From Plantago major (lineage: Eukaryota > Streptophyta > Magnoliopsida > Lamiales > Plantaginaceae): a stretch of DNA of 64,000 nucleotides. Shown piece after piece: positions 34,182 to 46,018 of the stretch. Location of the stretch: positions 42,578,677 to 42,642,676 of the forward strand of contig CM048839.1 of assembly GCA_026545765.1 (NCBI GenBank), read 5' to 3'. The position numbers and the translations under genes are program-made. Below the pieces are notes generated by a model that was given only the letters and a program-made list of their open reading frames with translations, ran no database searches and was not told where the DNA came from. The first letter of the stretch is position 1, and each line of letters opens with the position of its first letter.

Positions 34182-34760
34182 CTGACAGAATCCAAGCCAC
34201 CAGTGAGTAACCGACCTTGTCTCTTCTTTATAGTCATTTTTTGCCGATGCAGCATCATCAAGATTCTCATCATCACATCTTTTAATAAGCTAGCTTCATG
34301 TGAATCTTGATGATGCTGCATCAGAAAAAAACGACTTCATTTCTATCCATTTGCATCTACAGATCCATCCAACTATGTAGATCAAAATCCACAAATTTCA
34401 ACTTCAACCATTCCTAAAAAAACCCTAGAGAAAAAAAAGAAGAGTTATCCTGTGTGAGAGTTTGAAGAGGCTAGGAGATTTGAAGTATATAGTGAAATTT
34501 ATTCTCACATATATCTATATGACTATATCAAGAAGCTAGGCACAAAGCAAGGAGCTGATGTGTCCTAACACGACTGGTTAAATTCTAAATGAATGAAGTG
34601 ATGGGCTATAGCCAACAAAAACCTCCTGTGTGGTCAAAAAGAAAAAAAAGAAAGAAGTGCTAGTTTTTCAATGCAAGAGAACAAAAACTAACAACTCTTT
34701 TACTAGTTATAACACATCTAATAGAATAGAAAGATTAGTAAGAAAGAAAGAAGCACTTCT
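34182..34760 (-). ncRNA. MIR172: MIR172 primary transcript, first exon (predicted)
   Basis: Minus-strand RNA polymerase II transcript predicted from a TATA box at 34788-34796, a start about 30 nt downstream (near 34760), the miR172 hairpin at 34233-34335, and a strong 5' splice site CTGTCAG|GTGAGTTT after the hairpin (exon end 34182). Plant MIR172 genes commonly have introns downstream of the hairpin. miR172 represses AP2-like transcription factors and controls the juvenile-to-adult transition and flowering. No protein frame exists in the exon. The TSS and the remaining exons are inferred, not seen. Confidence 0.6.
34233..34335 (-). ncRNA. MIR172: miR172 precursor hairpin
   Basis: An almost perfect foldback of about 103 nt. 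Read on the minus strand, the 3' arm holds the canonical 21-nt miR172 (plus 34247-34267; it starts AGAATCTTGATG and ends GCTGCAT). The 5' arm holds the star strand (plus 34299-34319; GCAGCATCATCAAG then ATTCACA). The duplex leaves a 2-nt 3' overhang pattern, and the stem extends outward through a TTTTTT/AAAAAA segment to GTC/GAC. The loop region is about 30 nt (around TTATTAAAAG). The mature sequence is identical to the widely conserved miR172a form as I know it. The plus strand also folds and would give a near-identical 3'-arm sequence, but the canonical arms and the upstream TATA box favour the minus strand. Confidence 0.95.
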
Positions 34761-34787
34761 TGGTCTGTGATATATCGACTGGTGGAG

Positions 34788-34796
34788 TATATATAG
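34788..34796 (-). promoter_or_regulatory. TATA box of MIR172
   Basis: CTATATATA on the minus strand within CCTCTATATATACTCC, the usual form of plant MIR promoters, about 450 nt upstream of the hairpin. Confidence 0.6.
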
Positions 34797-34799
34797 AGG

Positions 34800-35727
34800 A
34801 TTTCTGGAAAAGCAAAAAAAGAATCTGTTGAGTATGAATTAATAAAGAAAAGGAAATCAGGTGTTTACTACACTGGCTATAACCTGAAAATATAAAATGG
34901 AAATAAACATATGCATCTGCATAAAATGTGAAGTGCTCTATAAGAAAATAAGCAAGCTAATCTTAAGATCTACGCATTTTCTTGAACTACTTTTTTTCTG
35001 CCATTGAAATGTTTTTGGAGAGCTTAAAGCTTATAATGAGGTAGAAAGAGAAACAATTTTGTGCTGTGTGGGGGTGTTTTCTTCGATATATATAAATACA
35101 AATCATGGCCGACTCATGTGGTACCGGATATATAATCTAACCATCTTAATTAATAAGGTTGTTTCAGGATAATTTGTACGGATTCAGATTAATCAATATG
35201 TGACAGATGCAAATGTCACCATTATTAAGAATTAAGAACCATTTTTTTTACCAAACCCTAATTTTCAAACATAATGCTTGTTTGGCTTGGACCTAGCCTA
35301 GCTTGGATTCACGAGGGGGTTCTTGAGTTTGTAATTGCCCCACCCTAATACTTGTAACATTTCGATTTCAAAAAAGTTTTAAGAATAGCTAACATTTCAT
35401 TAAACCATGTGATGAAAGAAAGAATTAAATTGTTTTTAACTAGATTTTTATGGTTTTAATCGCATAAACAAACACTAATAAATTATATCACTTCACACTA
35501 AAAGTAGAGATAATGGAACTGCTCTAAACACTTGATTAAATTTAATGAGTTTTATCCTATGATTTTTTGTTGATACGAAAGCATGTCCAATTCATTAAAT
35601 ACGTTTTAGAGCCATGTCTCAGGACGAACTAGGGTCCTAACAACACATTCATAGGAGGTACGAATGAAGTGGGTTTGAGCCCACAAAATTACAGGGGTCT
35701 GGCTCTCCCCAACATGTAGGAAATGAC
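34800..35727. other. MIR172 upstream region
   Basis: Non-coding; presumably holds the promoter of MIR172. It is AT-rich, and I saw no unambiguous transcription-factor sites beyond the TATA box. Confidence 0.4.
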
Positions 35728-35909
35728 TACAGTAAAAAATATCCATACCGTAATATCGTTGGGACTGGCAAAAAATATTTTTATAAAGAGTTTATTCCCA
35801 AATAGAGTTTGCTTTTAAAGCATTTATACATAAGTTGGGACCGTAAATTTTTATTATTATCGAGAGTTTATTTCATTATAGAGTATTCTTTTAGGTAGTT
35901 TCTACTTTA
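35728..35909 (-). mobile_element. MITE with AGTAAAAAC ends (copy B)
   Basis: Inverted, closely similar copy of 5484-5661 (shared, on the minus strand: GAATACTCTATAA, AATTTACGGTCCCAACTT, AACTCTATTTGGGAATAA, CCAACGATATTAC). Ends TACAGTAAAAAAT and GTTTCTACTTTA. Confidence 0.75.
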
Positions 35910-35924
35910 TCTGGATTAACCAAT

Positions 35925-36520
35925 GGACCAGGAGCGGACGTAGGTCTGGACACAGTCCAGGACATGGGTCCGCTACCATTTGACATAGTCCGACTCCAGT
36001 GTCCTTGACGTCCGCCTAGCTTCTACTATAAGAGAACAAGGGAAGTCTGACATCCAACATGAGCTTAGGACCTAGACGACCCTATGGGTCGGACACCTCA
36101 TAGGCCCGGACTATATGTCCCCATGGGATTCATCCAAGTCTCAATAGAGCAGTCAACACATAATTGGCAGACTCGGTCAAGAGGACAGGACGAGGATCGG
36201 ATAGCAGCTCGGACTTAATACGGGCAGAACCCTAGAAAGTCCAAAGTACCTCTCAGGCCAAAAGAGACTAGCTATGGGCTAGCCCACTTACCTTTGGCCT
36301 ATTCGGGATTGGTGGCTCAATCTACATCGTATACTTGGCACGATCTGGAGAGACATGCCCATTTTAGTGAAAGACTATATAAATGATTCAAATTACGCAC
36401 TTATACCCGAATACTAATTAACAAGGAAGGTCCTCAGCCTCCTTAAAGTAAAGTCTTAATCCGGTTTGACGCTTAGCAAATCGGGTCTACCGTTCTAATT
36501 AACCCCCTTCCCCCCGAAGA
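35925..36520 (+). repeat. GC-richer retroelement-like remnant, possible solo LTR
   Basis: This 600-bp block is clearly richer in GC than its surroundings, non-coding, rich in GGTCGGAC/GTCCGGAC-like words, and has a TATA-like ACTATATAAATG at 36374-36385. This resembles the body of a Gypsy LTR. Boundaries and partner are not found. Confidence 0.35.
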
Positions 36521-37149
36521 AAGAAGTATTTGTACAGGTCCTTAGATGAAGCTTCAAGGAAGTGTTTGTTATACTATTAAAATTACAAAACTAAGTTAAA
36601 AAGGTTTGAAGGTTTTTGGATTGAAGTTAACTTATAACAATTTTAACTCTCCACTTGACATTTATCATTCTCTTTCCATCCTACTTTTTATCTCTCTTTA
36701 CTTTTTCAATCATACTAACAATTTTAAACCAATCAAATAACCTTAAAAACACCAAAGCAATCACGTCAACCTTACACACACCACTTCTTTTTTACACACA
36801 CTATATAACAACCCTATAAACTCTATAATTTTTTAACTCTATCACAAACACCATTTTATATAACTCACCATTAACTTAGTTACTATTTATCAACTAAATT
36901 TTTTCGTTTAACTTATGTTTTAACTCTATAGCAAACAGGTGACTTCTAGCATCTATGCTATTGAATTATGACGCTTTTGTTTACTTGGAATCTCGACTTA
37001 GTCGAACTGAGGAAATACCCCTCAACAATTTTTTTCTTTTAAAATCAATATATTTTAGAGAGTATCACCACTCTGGTTCAAAAGTTTGGAGGGAATTGAT
37101 TCATGTAGTGCCACGATTACACTGCGTTTGGTATCAACAATATTCCCAA
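36521..37149. other. Non-coding AT-rich interval
   Basis: Stretches such as TTTAACTCTATCACAAACACC suggest an old MITE, but no ends can be fixed. No gene. Confidence 0.45.
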
Positions 37150-37486
37150 ATTAATCCCAGACCCGGCCCTGCGCATGCGCGGGTAGCCCGCCCGCTCAGG
37201 GCCCCCTATTTTGAGGGGTCTCAATTTTAAATTTGAGATTTTATGTATAAATCCGTGTCCATGCAATGACTAAGCATTAAAATCTATGTCTCCAAGTGGT
37301 AAATGTCATATATAGCTTATGAAAGATTTTGTGTTCAATTCATGATTGTGTAAATTTTTTTATTTTATTTATTTTGAATACTTTTTCTATTCTTATTATT
37401 ATTTTTTTTTAAAATTATATTTACGGGCCCCGATTGAAATTTTTACACAGGGCCCCCTAAATCTCTAGGCCGGCCTTGATTAATCC
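37150..37486. mobile_element. hAT-type MITE, 8-bp TSD
   Basis: The element is 37158-37478 (321 bp). The 8-bp duplication ATTAATCC lies at 37150-37157 and 37479-37486. The ends CAGACCCGGCCCTG and GGCCGGCCTTG are imperfect inverted repeats, and internal GGGCCCCC words mirror each other. CA-GGCCGGCC ends and 8-bp duplications fit hAT elements. Confidence 0.85.
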
Positions 37487-38304
37487 CGTTTGGTTGGTTG
37501 AGATTTATTTTTGTAATGTTTTCCTAGCTAGGAGTATTCCTTATACTTGTGTAAACGTTCTCGTTTGGTTAATGATCCGATTCAATAGAAAGTCCACCGC
37601 TTTTTGTCCTAAATTATCGGATATTCTTGGGCTGCAACCATGTAATTTCGCTCTTTGCTAAGCCCAATTTAGTGGGCATCAGTACATGGAAATTAGTTTA
37701 GTGCTTAGCCCAATTTCCTTTTTTTAATTTCCTGGTTAAATTGTTGGAAAAACAGTCCAGTCTAACAATGAACCAATTGTATTTACTTTCTTGCCTTCTT
37801 ATATATTATAATACCAATCAATCAATTCTAGTGGTACGTAGGAAATTAGTTTAATTTTGTGCTTGACGATAAGTAACTAACATCTATGTTCGAGCTTTGT
37901 TTTAGTGCGGACCGATTCCTTACATGTGCCTTGCTTAATATCGTCAAGGAACTCGACATGTTGTAACTAGTTCACATTCCATAGGCAGTGGACGGTGCCG
38001 CCATTTCTTCCACTATATTTCTTCAACGCGTTAGACTTAGTATTTAATACCACAGGACTACAGCCGACTACTAATCAATCGAGGACTACCTTTGAAGTGA
38101 TATACATGAATTATAAATAATGTAATTTTCCAAGCATTTTGTGACCACTCATACATATACTGTGATATTTTTTCCAGTGAACAATCCTAAAAATCCAAAT
38201 CAAGAATGGTTAACATTAGATTACTTACAAAGTGATTCACAAAAGAGAGAGTGCATCCTGACATGTGCATTAATTGTCAATCCAGTTATGTATTAAAGTT
38301 TGAT
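37487..38304. other. Non-coding interval
   Basis: No gene or complete repeat seen. Short open frames near 37476-37661 have no coding character. Confidence 0.5.
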
Positions 38305-38420
38305 TAAACAAAAAAATTAAACTTAAAATTTACAGTTTAAAATTAACTCGTAGTTAAAATTGAAGACGGTTGGCTGAAAAAAGTCAAAGTAAAACGCTTA
38401 ATGTGCGAGGACGGAGGAAG
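38305..38420. mobile_element. Stowaway-type MITE fragment
   Basis: The right half of the 26748 family: AAATTTACAGTTTAAAATTA, AAAAAGTCAAAGT, then GAGGACGGAGGAAG before TA. Confidence 0.7.
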
Positions 38421-39362
38421 TACTTTATAGTCATGAGACTGACTATATCCTCTAAGAAAGTGATGCGACCACATACCGACTTATATCATATTATCGATTT
38501 CCCTTTTTCTCAATAATCATTAGTCGGGCTTATAAGTTATGTTACGTTTCCCAAGTTCTCACACACTTGGCAACTAAAATAAACTCGGGGGAATATTAGC
38601 ATTTAAAACGACAAACAAACAGATAATTTTAATATGCGAATATAATATTTAAATAAAATAAAATCTCAAATTGCACTAAATGTAATAATAGTATAATCGT
38701 TCTCAAATAAGATTGTATCTAGGACATTATACTAAGAACAGATTGATTATGTTTTCTTATTATGGTTGTTTTTTTTTTGGATCATTCATTATTTTATTGT
38801 AAACATTTTCATTTTGAGTAATGCATTTTGTTTGTTTTTTCCGTTTAAAAAGAAAAAAAAACGAGTAAAGTAAACAGTGTGGATCCTCATGATTTTGTAC
38901 GTATGGATGGATGCAGCACGTGAATAAACCGTGGGATGAAGCAAAATCTTATTAGTGTGTCTGTCAGTATATATAAGTGAATGTAATTAATTATGTACTA
39001 TTCCATATAATAGTAATTATAATAACATTATAACACATGATGATCATAGCAAGTGTATATATTTTGGGTTGCTTATCAGAAAAAGAAGGTACCAAGATGA
39101 CAAAATAAGTGAAGCTGACAAATTTTAATAGTTGTAAACAAAAAGGAACCGACGGAATCAGGTTGCTAAGCAGAAACTAGCTGGACCGAGTTCGAGCTAG
39201 TTGGATAATTTAAAATAGGATTAATTGAAAACTTTCTCCTGGCTTACTCATTTTAGTTACTCTATTGTCACTTCAATCTGGATTCACCGTGTGCTCTGCC
39301 AACTAGACCTGGACGGTTGAGCTAACCGGCAGTTACGGTTGGACTAACCACTGGTCAGATAT
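38421..39362. other. Non-coding AT-rich interval
   Basis: No gene recognised. A T-run and A-run pair near 38770-38860 is low complexity. Confidence 0.5.
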
Positions 39363-39907
39363 TGTGAGAAATCAACAATTGTAGCCGTAATCATACCTGT
39401 GAAGAAGAGTAGCTCAAATTTCATCTAATCAGTCTGTTTTGAATTTATCTGCCAGAATGTTCAGTAGCCATACACGTGACATGGCTCAGATTAGATGGCG
39501 TGAAGAGGGAAAGTTAGTTACAGACTCTGTTTTCTGTAACTAACTCGCTTTTAACTTCTCTTCTATTAATTTCTGTATAAATAGCTTGATGATGTAATTT
39601 GTAGCAATAATCATAACTTCATATCATTCTCTGTAAACCTATAATCAGATGAGGAAAGTTGAATTAGAGCTTCTCTGTTCGTCATTGTTATCGGTTGAGG
39701 AGAAAGCTTGATAGTTTGTATCTTTCTTGTTGATTAGTGAAATAATCTCTTGTGTTGGCCTCCGTCCAGTAGTAATTCGTTCCGAAGAACGTATATCTTG
39801 TGTCAATTATTTTCGATTATCATTTTCTGTGAGTTTAGGGTTCTTCAATTGATTTGGGCATTTCTGATTGACTGATTGTTTGTTCGATCAATTAAGTTTC
39901 TTTGACA
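39363..39907 (+). repeat. 5' LTR of the Copia element (boundaries inferred)
   Basis: Proposed from TGTGAGAAATC to TTTCTTTGACA, an imperfect inverted TG/CA pair. TATAAATAG at 39576-39584 is a plausible promoter. A candidate primer site GGCGCCGTCTGTAGGAA follows at 39911. No target duplication or 3' LTR is available to confirm it. Confidence 0.6.
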
Positions 39908-39948
39908 ATAGGCGCCGTCTGTAGGAACGAGGTTGATAGCTGAAATCA

Positions 39949-40905
39949 ATGGCGTCAATGACGAAATTTGACATCAAGAAACTTACAGAGAAAGTCGATT
40001 TTTCATTATGGAAGGTGAAAATGGAAGCTCTCCCGATTCAGCAAGGAGTTGAGCAAGCTTTGCTTGGAGATGACGGTTTCTCTAAGGATTTCGATGAGAA
40101 AGAAACGAAGACCATCAATGGGAAGGCGAGAAGCACACTGATCCTATCTTTGGGAGATCAAGCCCTGAGAGAAGTCATTAAAGAGAAGACTTCTAAAGGA
40201 ATCTGGAACAAACTGGAATCTCTCTATCATGTAAAAACGGTTGCTAGCAAGATGTGTTTGAAGCAGAAGTTTCTATCATACAAGATGAAACCTGAGAAGT
40301 CTATTACATAGCAACTTGATGAATTTAACAAGTTGTGTATGGATCTTGAAGCTCTGGGAGTCACTCTAGCTGAAGATGACAAAGCCATTATCCTGTTAAG
40401 CTCACTACCTAAAAGCTATGAGCATTTTATTGATGCCATAGTAATGACCAAACCAGAAGATTTGACTTCTGCAGATGTTGAAAAAGTCTTGAGAAACAAA
40501 CTTCAACAGAAGAATGTAGGAACTCATCAAGATCCTATAGTTGAAGGCCTATCTATCAAACAAGCTTGGGGCAAGAAGCTCAATGTCAAGAACAAGGCAA
40601 AACAGATTCAAGCAACACGAGGATTATGGGAATGGTACAAGTGAGTCTATTGAAAAGAGGAAGTGCTTCAACTGAAAGAAGCCTGGTCATCTCAAGAAGG
40701 ACTGTCTAACTCTCAAACACAGAAATGCAAACAACACTCACAATGCAGATGTGGCAGAAGGTACTCACTATGAAACTGCTGAGGCTTTAGTTGCTAGTTC
40801 ATCTCTTAATAATGATCTGTGGGTGTTAGATTCTGGATGTTCTTTTTCATATGACACCTAACAAGGCATGGTTCAGTGATTTAAGACTGTTTAATAGTGA
40901 AGTGT
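39949..40905 (+). pseudogene. Copia Gag and protease (broken)
   Basis: Starts at the ATG 41 nt after the primer site. Gag begins MASMTKFDIKKLTEKVDFS then LWKVKMEALPIQQG (UBN2/DUF4219-type gag). A TAG at 40309 replaces a Gln codon, and the frame resumes QLDEFNKLCMDLEALG, SSLPKSYEHFIDAI. A frame change near 40625 leads to the zinc knuckle CFN-stop-KKPGHLKKDC, whose second Cys codon has become TGA. The protease motif LDSGCSF follows, and an extra T near 40850 shifts the frame before MTPNKAWF. At least four disabling changes. Confidence 0.88.
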
Positions 40906-42130
40906 GTTACTGGGGAACAATTATGCATGCAAAATCAGGGGCATTGGCTCAATTCACATTAGGATGTTTGATGGAGTCATTAGGAAGCTTACTGATGTGA
41001 GATTTGTCTCTGGTATGAAAAGAAACCTGTTATCACTAGGTACTTTTGACAGTAAAAGGTACATATATGGTTCTTTCAATGGTGTTTTGACTATATCACA
41101 TCAAAACAAGGTGCTAGTAAAAGGAATTAAAGATAATGGTATGTATTATCTACAAGGAGAAACTGTCATTGGTCAAGTACATGTCACTAGTGTATCAGAT
41201 CACACTAAGCTGTGGCATAAGAGAATGGGGCATGTGAGCATTAAAGGATTAAGTGAGCTATCTAAACTTCAGGTATTTGGTCATGATACGATTACTTCTC
41301 TAAATTTATGTGAGAATTGTATTCTTGGTAAGGCTATGAGAGCAAGCTTTGGTACTGGTATACATATGACAAGAAGCATTATGGAGTATGTTCATTCTGA
41401 CATATGGGGACCAACTAGGACTCAAACACTTAATGGTGGGAAGTATTTCATGACCATTATTGATGATTTCTCCAGGAAATTATAGGTGTTTGTGCTAAAA
41501 GCTAAAAGTGATGCTTTCAATCAATTTAAAGTTTGTTTGACAGAATTAGAGAATCAAACTGGTAAGAAATTGAAATATCTTAGGACAGATAATGGCATGG
41601 AGTACATGTCAACTGAATTCAATGATTTTTGTCAGGAGAAAGGAATTATCATACACAAGACTGTGCCAGGAACACCACAACAGAATGGTGTAGCTGGGAG
41701 AATGAATCAAACCTTGATTGAGAGAGTGAGATGTATGATGTCAGGTGTACCTAAAAGTTTTTGGGGTGAAGCTATCAATACTGCTTGTTATCTGATAAAT
41801 AGGTGTCCTTCAAGTGCTCTAGAATTTAAAACACCTGAATCTGTATGGTCTGGGAGTGTACCACACTATGGACATCTAAAAGTGTTTGGTTGTTCAGCTT
41901 ATGTACACATAAAACAAGACAAGTTGGAGCCTAGAGCCTTAAAGTGTATATTTTTGGGATATCCATCAGGTACTAAAGATTACAAAGCTACGGTGTTTGG
42001 AGACTAAGAAATGTTTGATCAGTAGAGATGTAGTTTTCAATGAAAATTTAATGCCTATGAAACTACACAGATCTGGTGAGCCTACAGATGCCAGTATTAC
42101 TGATAATGTACAGCTAGAGGTGGAGCCTGA
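40898..42130 (+). pseudogene. Copia integrase (broken, catalytic Glu lost)
   Basis: Pre-integrase zinc finger: LWHKRMGHVSIKGLSEL ... CENCILGK (HHCC intact). The catalytic core has the first Asp in YVHSDIWGP and the second in RTDNGMEY. The third residue, usually Glu in GVAERxNRT, is Gly here (GVAGRMNQT). A TAG at 41483-41485 sits where a Trp is normal (DDFSRKL-stop-VFVLKAKS). The C-terminal GHLKVFGCSAYVHIKQDK and KCIFLGYPSGTKDY are present, then a frameshift near 41990. Integrase would insert the cDNA into chromosomes; this copy cannot. Confidence 0.9.
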
Positions 42131-42712
42131 TGAAGATACTTCTCACAAAGACAGTTGAGATTGATCTTTCACATGATACAGGTGGAGAAGATGATGAGTA
42201 TCATGTGAATGAGATCACTAAGGCTACTGATAATAACGCAGTAGATTCAGACAACTCTATTGATATAAGGTCACCTGAAAGAACTCCTGAAATGCATATC
42301 AGGAATAATGACATAAGGTCATGGGGTTTAACTAAAGACAGGCAGAAAAGAGCTGATGCACGTAAGCATTCTACAAGATTTGGATGGTCAAATATGGTTG
42401 CTTATGCTCTGCAAGTAGCACATGACATTGAGTCTCATGAGCCAGATAGCTACAAAGAAGCAATATCATGTCATGATAAAGAAAAATGGATAGTAGCCAT
42501 GCAGGAAGAGTTATTGTCTTTAGAAAAGAATAAGACATGGAGTATTATTGAGAAACCCAAAGGAGTAAAGACAGTTAGCTGCAAACGGATTTACAAAAAG
42601 AAGGTGGAGACTTCTGAGAAGGGAGAACAAATCAGATATAAAGCAAGATTGGTGGCTAGGGGCTTTACTCAAAGAGAAGGCATTGATTTTAATGAGATTT
42701 TCTCTCCTGCGG
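42130..42712 (+). pseudogene. Copia reverse transcriptase, N-terminal part only
   Basis: Recognisable from YKEAISCHDKEKWIVAMQEE through KNKTWSIIEKPKG and RYKARLVARGFTQREG to IDFNEIFSPAV, the conserved opening of Copia RT. The element is cut here by the Gypsy LTR; the last codons of the open frame (MCTLKS) are LTR sequence. The catalytic YVDD lies beyond the cut and is absent. Confidence 0.92.
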
Positions 42713-44397
42713 TGATGTGTACTCTGAAATCTTGATTTTGTTGTAGGGACTGTAATCCCCAAAAACAATTAGAAAATTAAATTTATAATTGTCAAAGCTG
42801 ACTAACACACAATTCATAGCGGTAAGTTAACTCGAGATGTAGTTCTCTCGGGAATAACGCTCGATTGAAATAGAATATTAGATGGTTGATTTTCTTTTTT
42901 TTTTTTGATTTCTCACTGGTATCCGCTACATGCGACTAATCCAGCCGAGCACTACCGGGCCCTTTTTGAGGGAGCGGCTCTCCCAGCGGTGTTTTTTACA
43001 TCCACAAGGCTCGAACCCGAGACCTTGCTTAAGTGAACTCAAGTCCCTTACCACTTGAGCCAACAACCGTTGGTCGATGGTTGATTTTCAATAAACAGTA
43101 AATAACAGATTTTTGGATTTTTGAATAAGTAAAATAAACACGTAAGAAGGAAAAGTAATTTTAATAAGATTTGACGAACTAAGAACTTATAGAGAAAAGC
43201 ATGTAAGCGTTAACCTTCACTTTGATAAACGGTTTATATCAGGAATAATAGATAGAGATAGTTACGGCTGAAGAGTCACACAGGTCACATATCATATACT
43301 AAGGCGCAGTCAGCAAAGATACCCTATTTAGACTATCGTCTAGCTCAAAGCTATCACAAGTTGCTAGCTCAACTTCATACCTCAGGCAAAATATCAACCT
43401 ATAGACACAGCTGATACCTCCTAATCTAATGCAATGAATACTCATGTCTCGCGAAAACATAAACAAACAAAGCATCTCTCTTAAACAGCACAGATATGAA
43501 CAACAATCGCATAACCAACATAGATACTAAAACTATTCCATAATATATAAACCAAATACAAAGATCCCGGCTAACCCTTACACAGGTAAATTAGCCTGAC
43601 ATAACTGAAAGTAAATAAACAGAAAACTGAATTGAAATCATGTTTGAAACAACTAAACCGTAAGAAGATGACGAGTGTCGACCCACTGCTTCTCCTCTTC
43701 GATTCCTCCTTGCTTGATCGATCTTGATGTCTTCTTGGATGTCTTGAAGTCTTCTTGATTGATTGCTGGCGGCTAGGGTTTTGGGGTTTCACTTCCCCGA
43801 GGACTGGTTCTCTCTCAAGAGAGATGCCTTGTGAGCTTGTGTTGATTCTGAGACCCCTGAGGTCTTATTTATAGTTGAAATTTCGACCTCCAAATTGCCA
43901 TTCTTAATAAGGAAGGTTTAGGAAGGCGGGCCTCAGTCTGACAGGCCAGAAAGAAATCAGACGATGCACTGCTGTCCACAGGCGACCGCAGTGACCCCTC
44001 TGCGGTCCACAGGCGACTGCAGAGTGCGATGTCTCTAGCTTCTATCTGTAAATCTTCGTTCTTCAATTTCAGGCTTCGTAACTTCGTTTCCTCGAAAAGT
44101 TGTCTTCTTCAAAGTTGTAGCACATTCAATTATCTTCGCACTGGCTGGCCGCATGACATGTTTTGACTCCTCGAACTCTATGCAACGATCAACCCGACGT
44201 ATTTTCTTTCTTGTCCCGATTTGGCAAAATTATGCTGTTTTGATGCCCGAAATTGTGCAAATCCTCAAAACCGCGATCATGACCTACAGAAAACACGCAA
44301 AGTTGATAATTGACAATAAAACGATATAAATATTGAATGTAAGGCAAAAAACAAGGGTCTTAAAGCATGCTATATCGCACATTTCGTTGTCACATCA
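42713..44397 (-). repeat. 3' LTR of the second Gypsy element
   Basis: TGATG ... CACATCA boundaries like the first element. TATA box on the minus strand at plus 43866-43873. It carries a SINE at 42895-43075. Confidence 0.88.
42881..43089 (-). mobile_element. tRNA-derived SINE with 14-bp target duplication
   Basis: The insert is 42895-43075 on the minus strand, flanked by perfect copies of GATGGTTGATTTTC (42881-42894 and 43076-43089). The minus-strand head has an RNA polymerase III A box TGGCTCAAGTGG and B box GGTTCGAGCC, about 35 nt apart. The body is GC-richer and the 3' end is a poly-A stretch (T-run at 42895-42906). It needs LINE enzymes to move. Confidence 0.93.
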
Positions 44398-46018
44398 CAC
44401 CCCCAAACCAGTTTCCTGATCATCCTTGAGCAAGGCAAAAACGATAAAAAGTGACAAAGAAATGATGCTAAACTCAACACTTTAATTTAAAACTTTCCCA
44501 GGATGAATTTTTTCAACATCAACCCCGTTTAACAGCTAAGCCAGACATCAGAGATCATGAAGCCAGCAGACAAAAAAGAGCATCGATCTGTGTCGTCGGG
44601 TTCCCAAATAACAAGATCAATCATAATTCACATAAGAACCTTACAGCATGCGACTCATGCTTCCCTTCAAAAAGTAATTTACCGTATACACAGACTTCTG
44701 AGGCAATCAGTGATTAGGCTAGAAAAAGGATTAAGGTAGGATACGCATAAGTAAGGCTTAAGTGCTGAGATATAGGTCCTCCATGCTCCTTATGAATACT
44801 ACCCTGTCAAAAGTTCATCCCTTCTTCTCCTCCTTCTCAAAATAATAAAGTCTGATGCTCTTCTCTCTCTCTTTTTCACATACTATTTTTTGCGGTCGTT
44901 TCGACCCGTATGTTTTTGGTTTGCCATCATTGGGCTCTTTTAGTCTCTCCATTTTTTTGGTAGTGTCTATTTTACCGAATTCCACACTTTTGTGCGTGCT
45001 GGTTTGGCATACATGCCATCAACCCTCACGGACATGTAGCTTTAAGGGCCACGCCGGTATGTAGTAGCTGTAACATGCCCAACACGAAAATGGTGATCAC
45101 AAGGACCATAGATCCACTCCGAGACTTTTAGTACCTTTGCTTTTTATTGTACTTTTCTCTCTCTTTTTTTTTGTTGGGTACCTTGATTTTTTAGTACTTC
45201 TTTTTCATTTATTTTTTTAGAGAGAGAGAACAAAACAGAGCAAAGCAACCTCAACTTCCTTCTACTTCTCCTCCCCCAAACCTGTTAGTTTCACAGGGTT
45301 TACTTCTTGCCAGAATCCCTCTTAACTAAGCAGACTCACTTAGAGCATGAAAGACTTCTAAAACAGCGTATATAAGTGAATCAAGAGATCAAGAGAAATA
45401 GGGAAGGGAAATTATTCTAAGACTGCCTCTTTATCTTTGTGTTACATGGCAAAAACTCATAAGTAGGTGCATGCAAAGTGTCTCGGTTCAAAATGTAAGA
45501 TGAATATCTCTTGCTGATGAGAACATGGGTTCCTCAACAATCGACGTAAGTAATTGAAAGTGCCTCAATCAAAACAATAAAAGACTTAAATATTAAATAG
45601 GTTTGAATAAACTTCAAGTCACAACTCGGTAAATAAATAACGAGTCACAGCTCGGTAATCATCCAAAATAGGAAAGAGATAAAAGTGCGACAACTGGAAA
45701 CTAAGTACATAAAATAAGGAAATATCAAAATATAAGGCCCTAAAAATTTTGAATTTCGAGTTCTATTCTCCCCAAACCTCACACAGGCTAGTCCCTTAGC
45801 ACAAAACAGTACTAAAGAAAGTAATGGTAACGAGAAAACTCCCCTGTTAGGTATGGTGGTCGCGTCTTGGTAGATCACTCCGTCTCTTCATAATCCGAAA
45901 CATAGGGGTCGTGCTCAGGCATATAGTATTTCATAGTTTCTTCCGGATCTTCCTCCTCATAATCAAAACCATTCATGTGAATGACCCTGCGTTTTAGCTT
46001 CTCTTGCTCCCCTGGTTC
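44398..46018 (-). other. Non-coding 3' internal region of the second Gypsy
   Basis: No sustained frame. 44880-45160 is conserved with 12105-12400 of the first element (GTGCGTGCTGGTTTGG, ACATGCCATCAACCCTCACG, AACATGCCCAACACGAAAA, TCACAAGGACCATAGATC). Confidence 0.75.

Larger units (their letters stand above)
39363..42712 (+). mobile_element. Copia LTR retrotransposon, decayed and cut inside RT
   Basis: Plus-strand element: LTR, gag, zinc knuckle, protease, integrase, start of reverse transcriptase. The reading frame is broken by several stops and frameshifts. At 42712 the RT ends abruptly at TGATG, the LTR start of a minus-strand Gypsy. The remaining RT, RNase H and 3' LTR are not seen in the window. 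Confidence 0.9.

Noticed and set aside
36955-37230. 91-codon plus-strand frame with a GC-rich end
   Set aside because: The C-terminal third is the left part of the hAT MITE at 37158; the rest lacks coding character.
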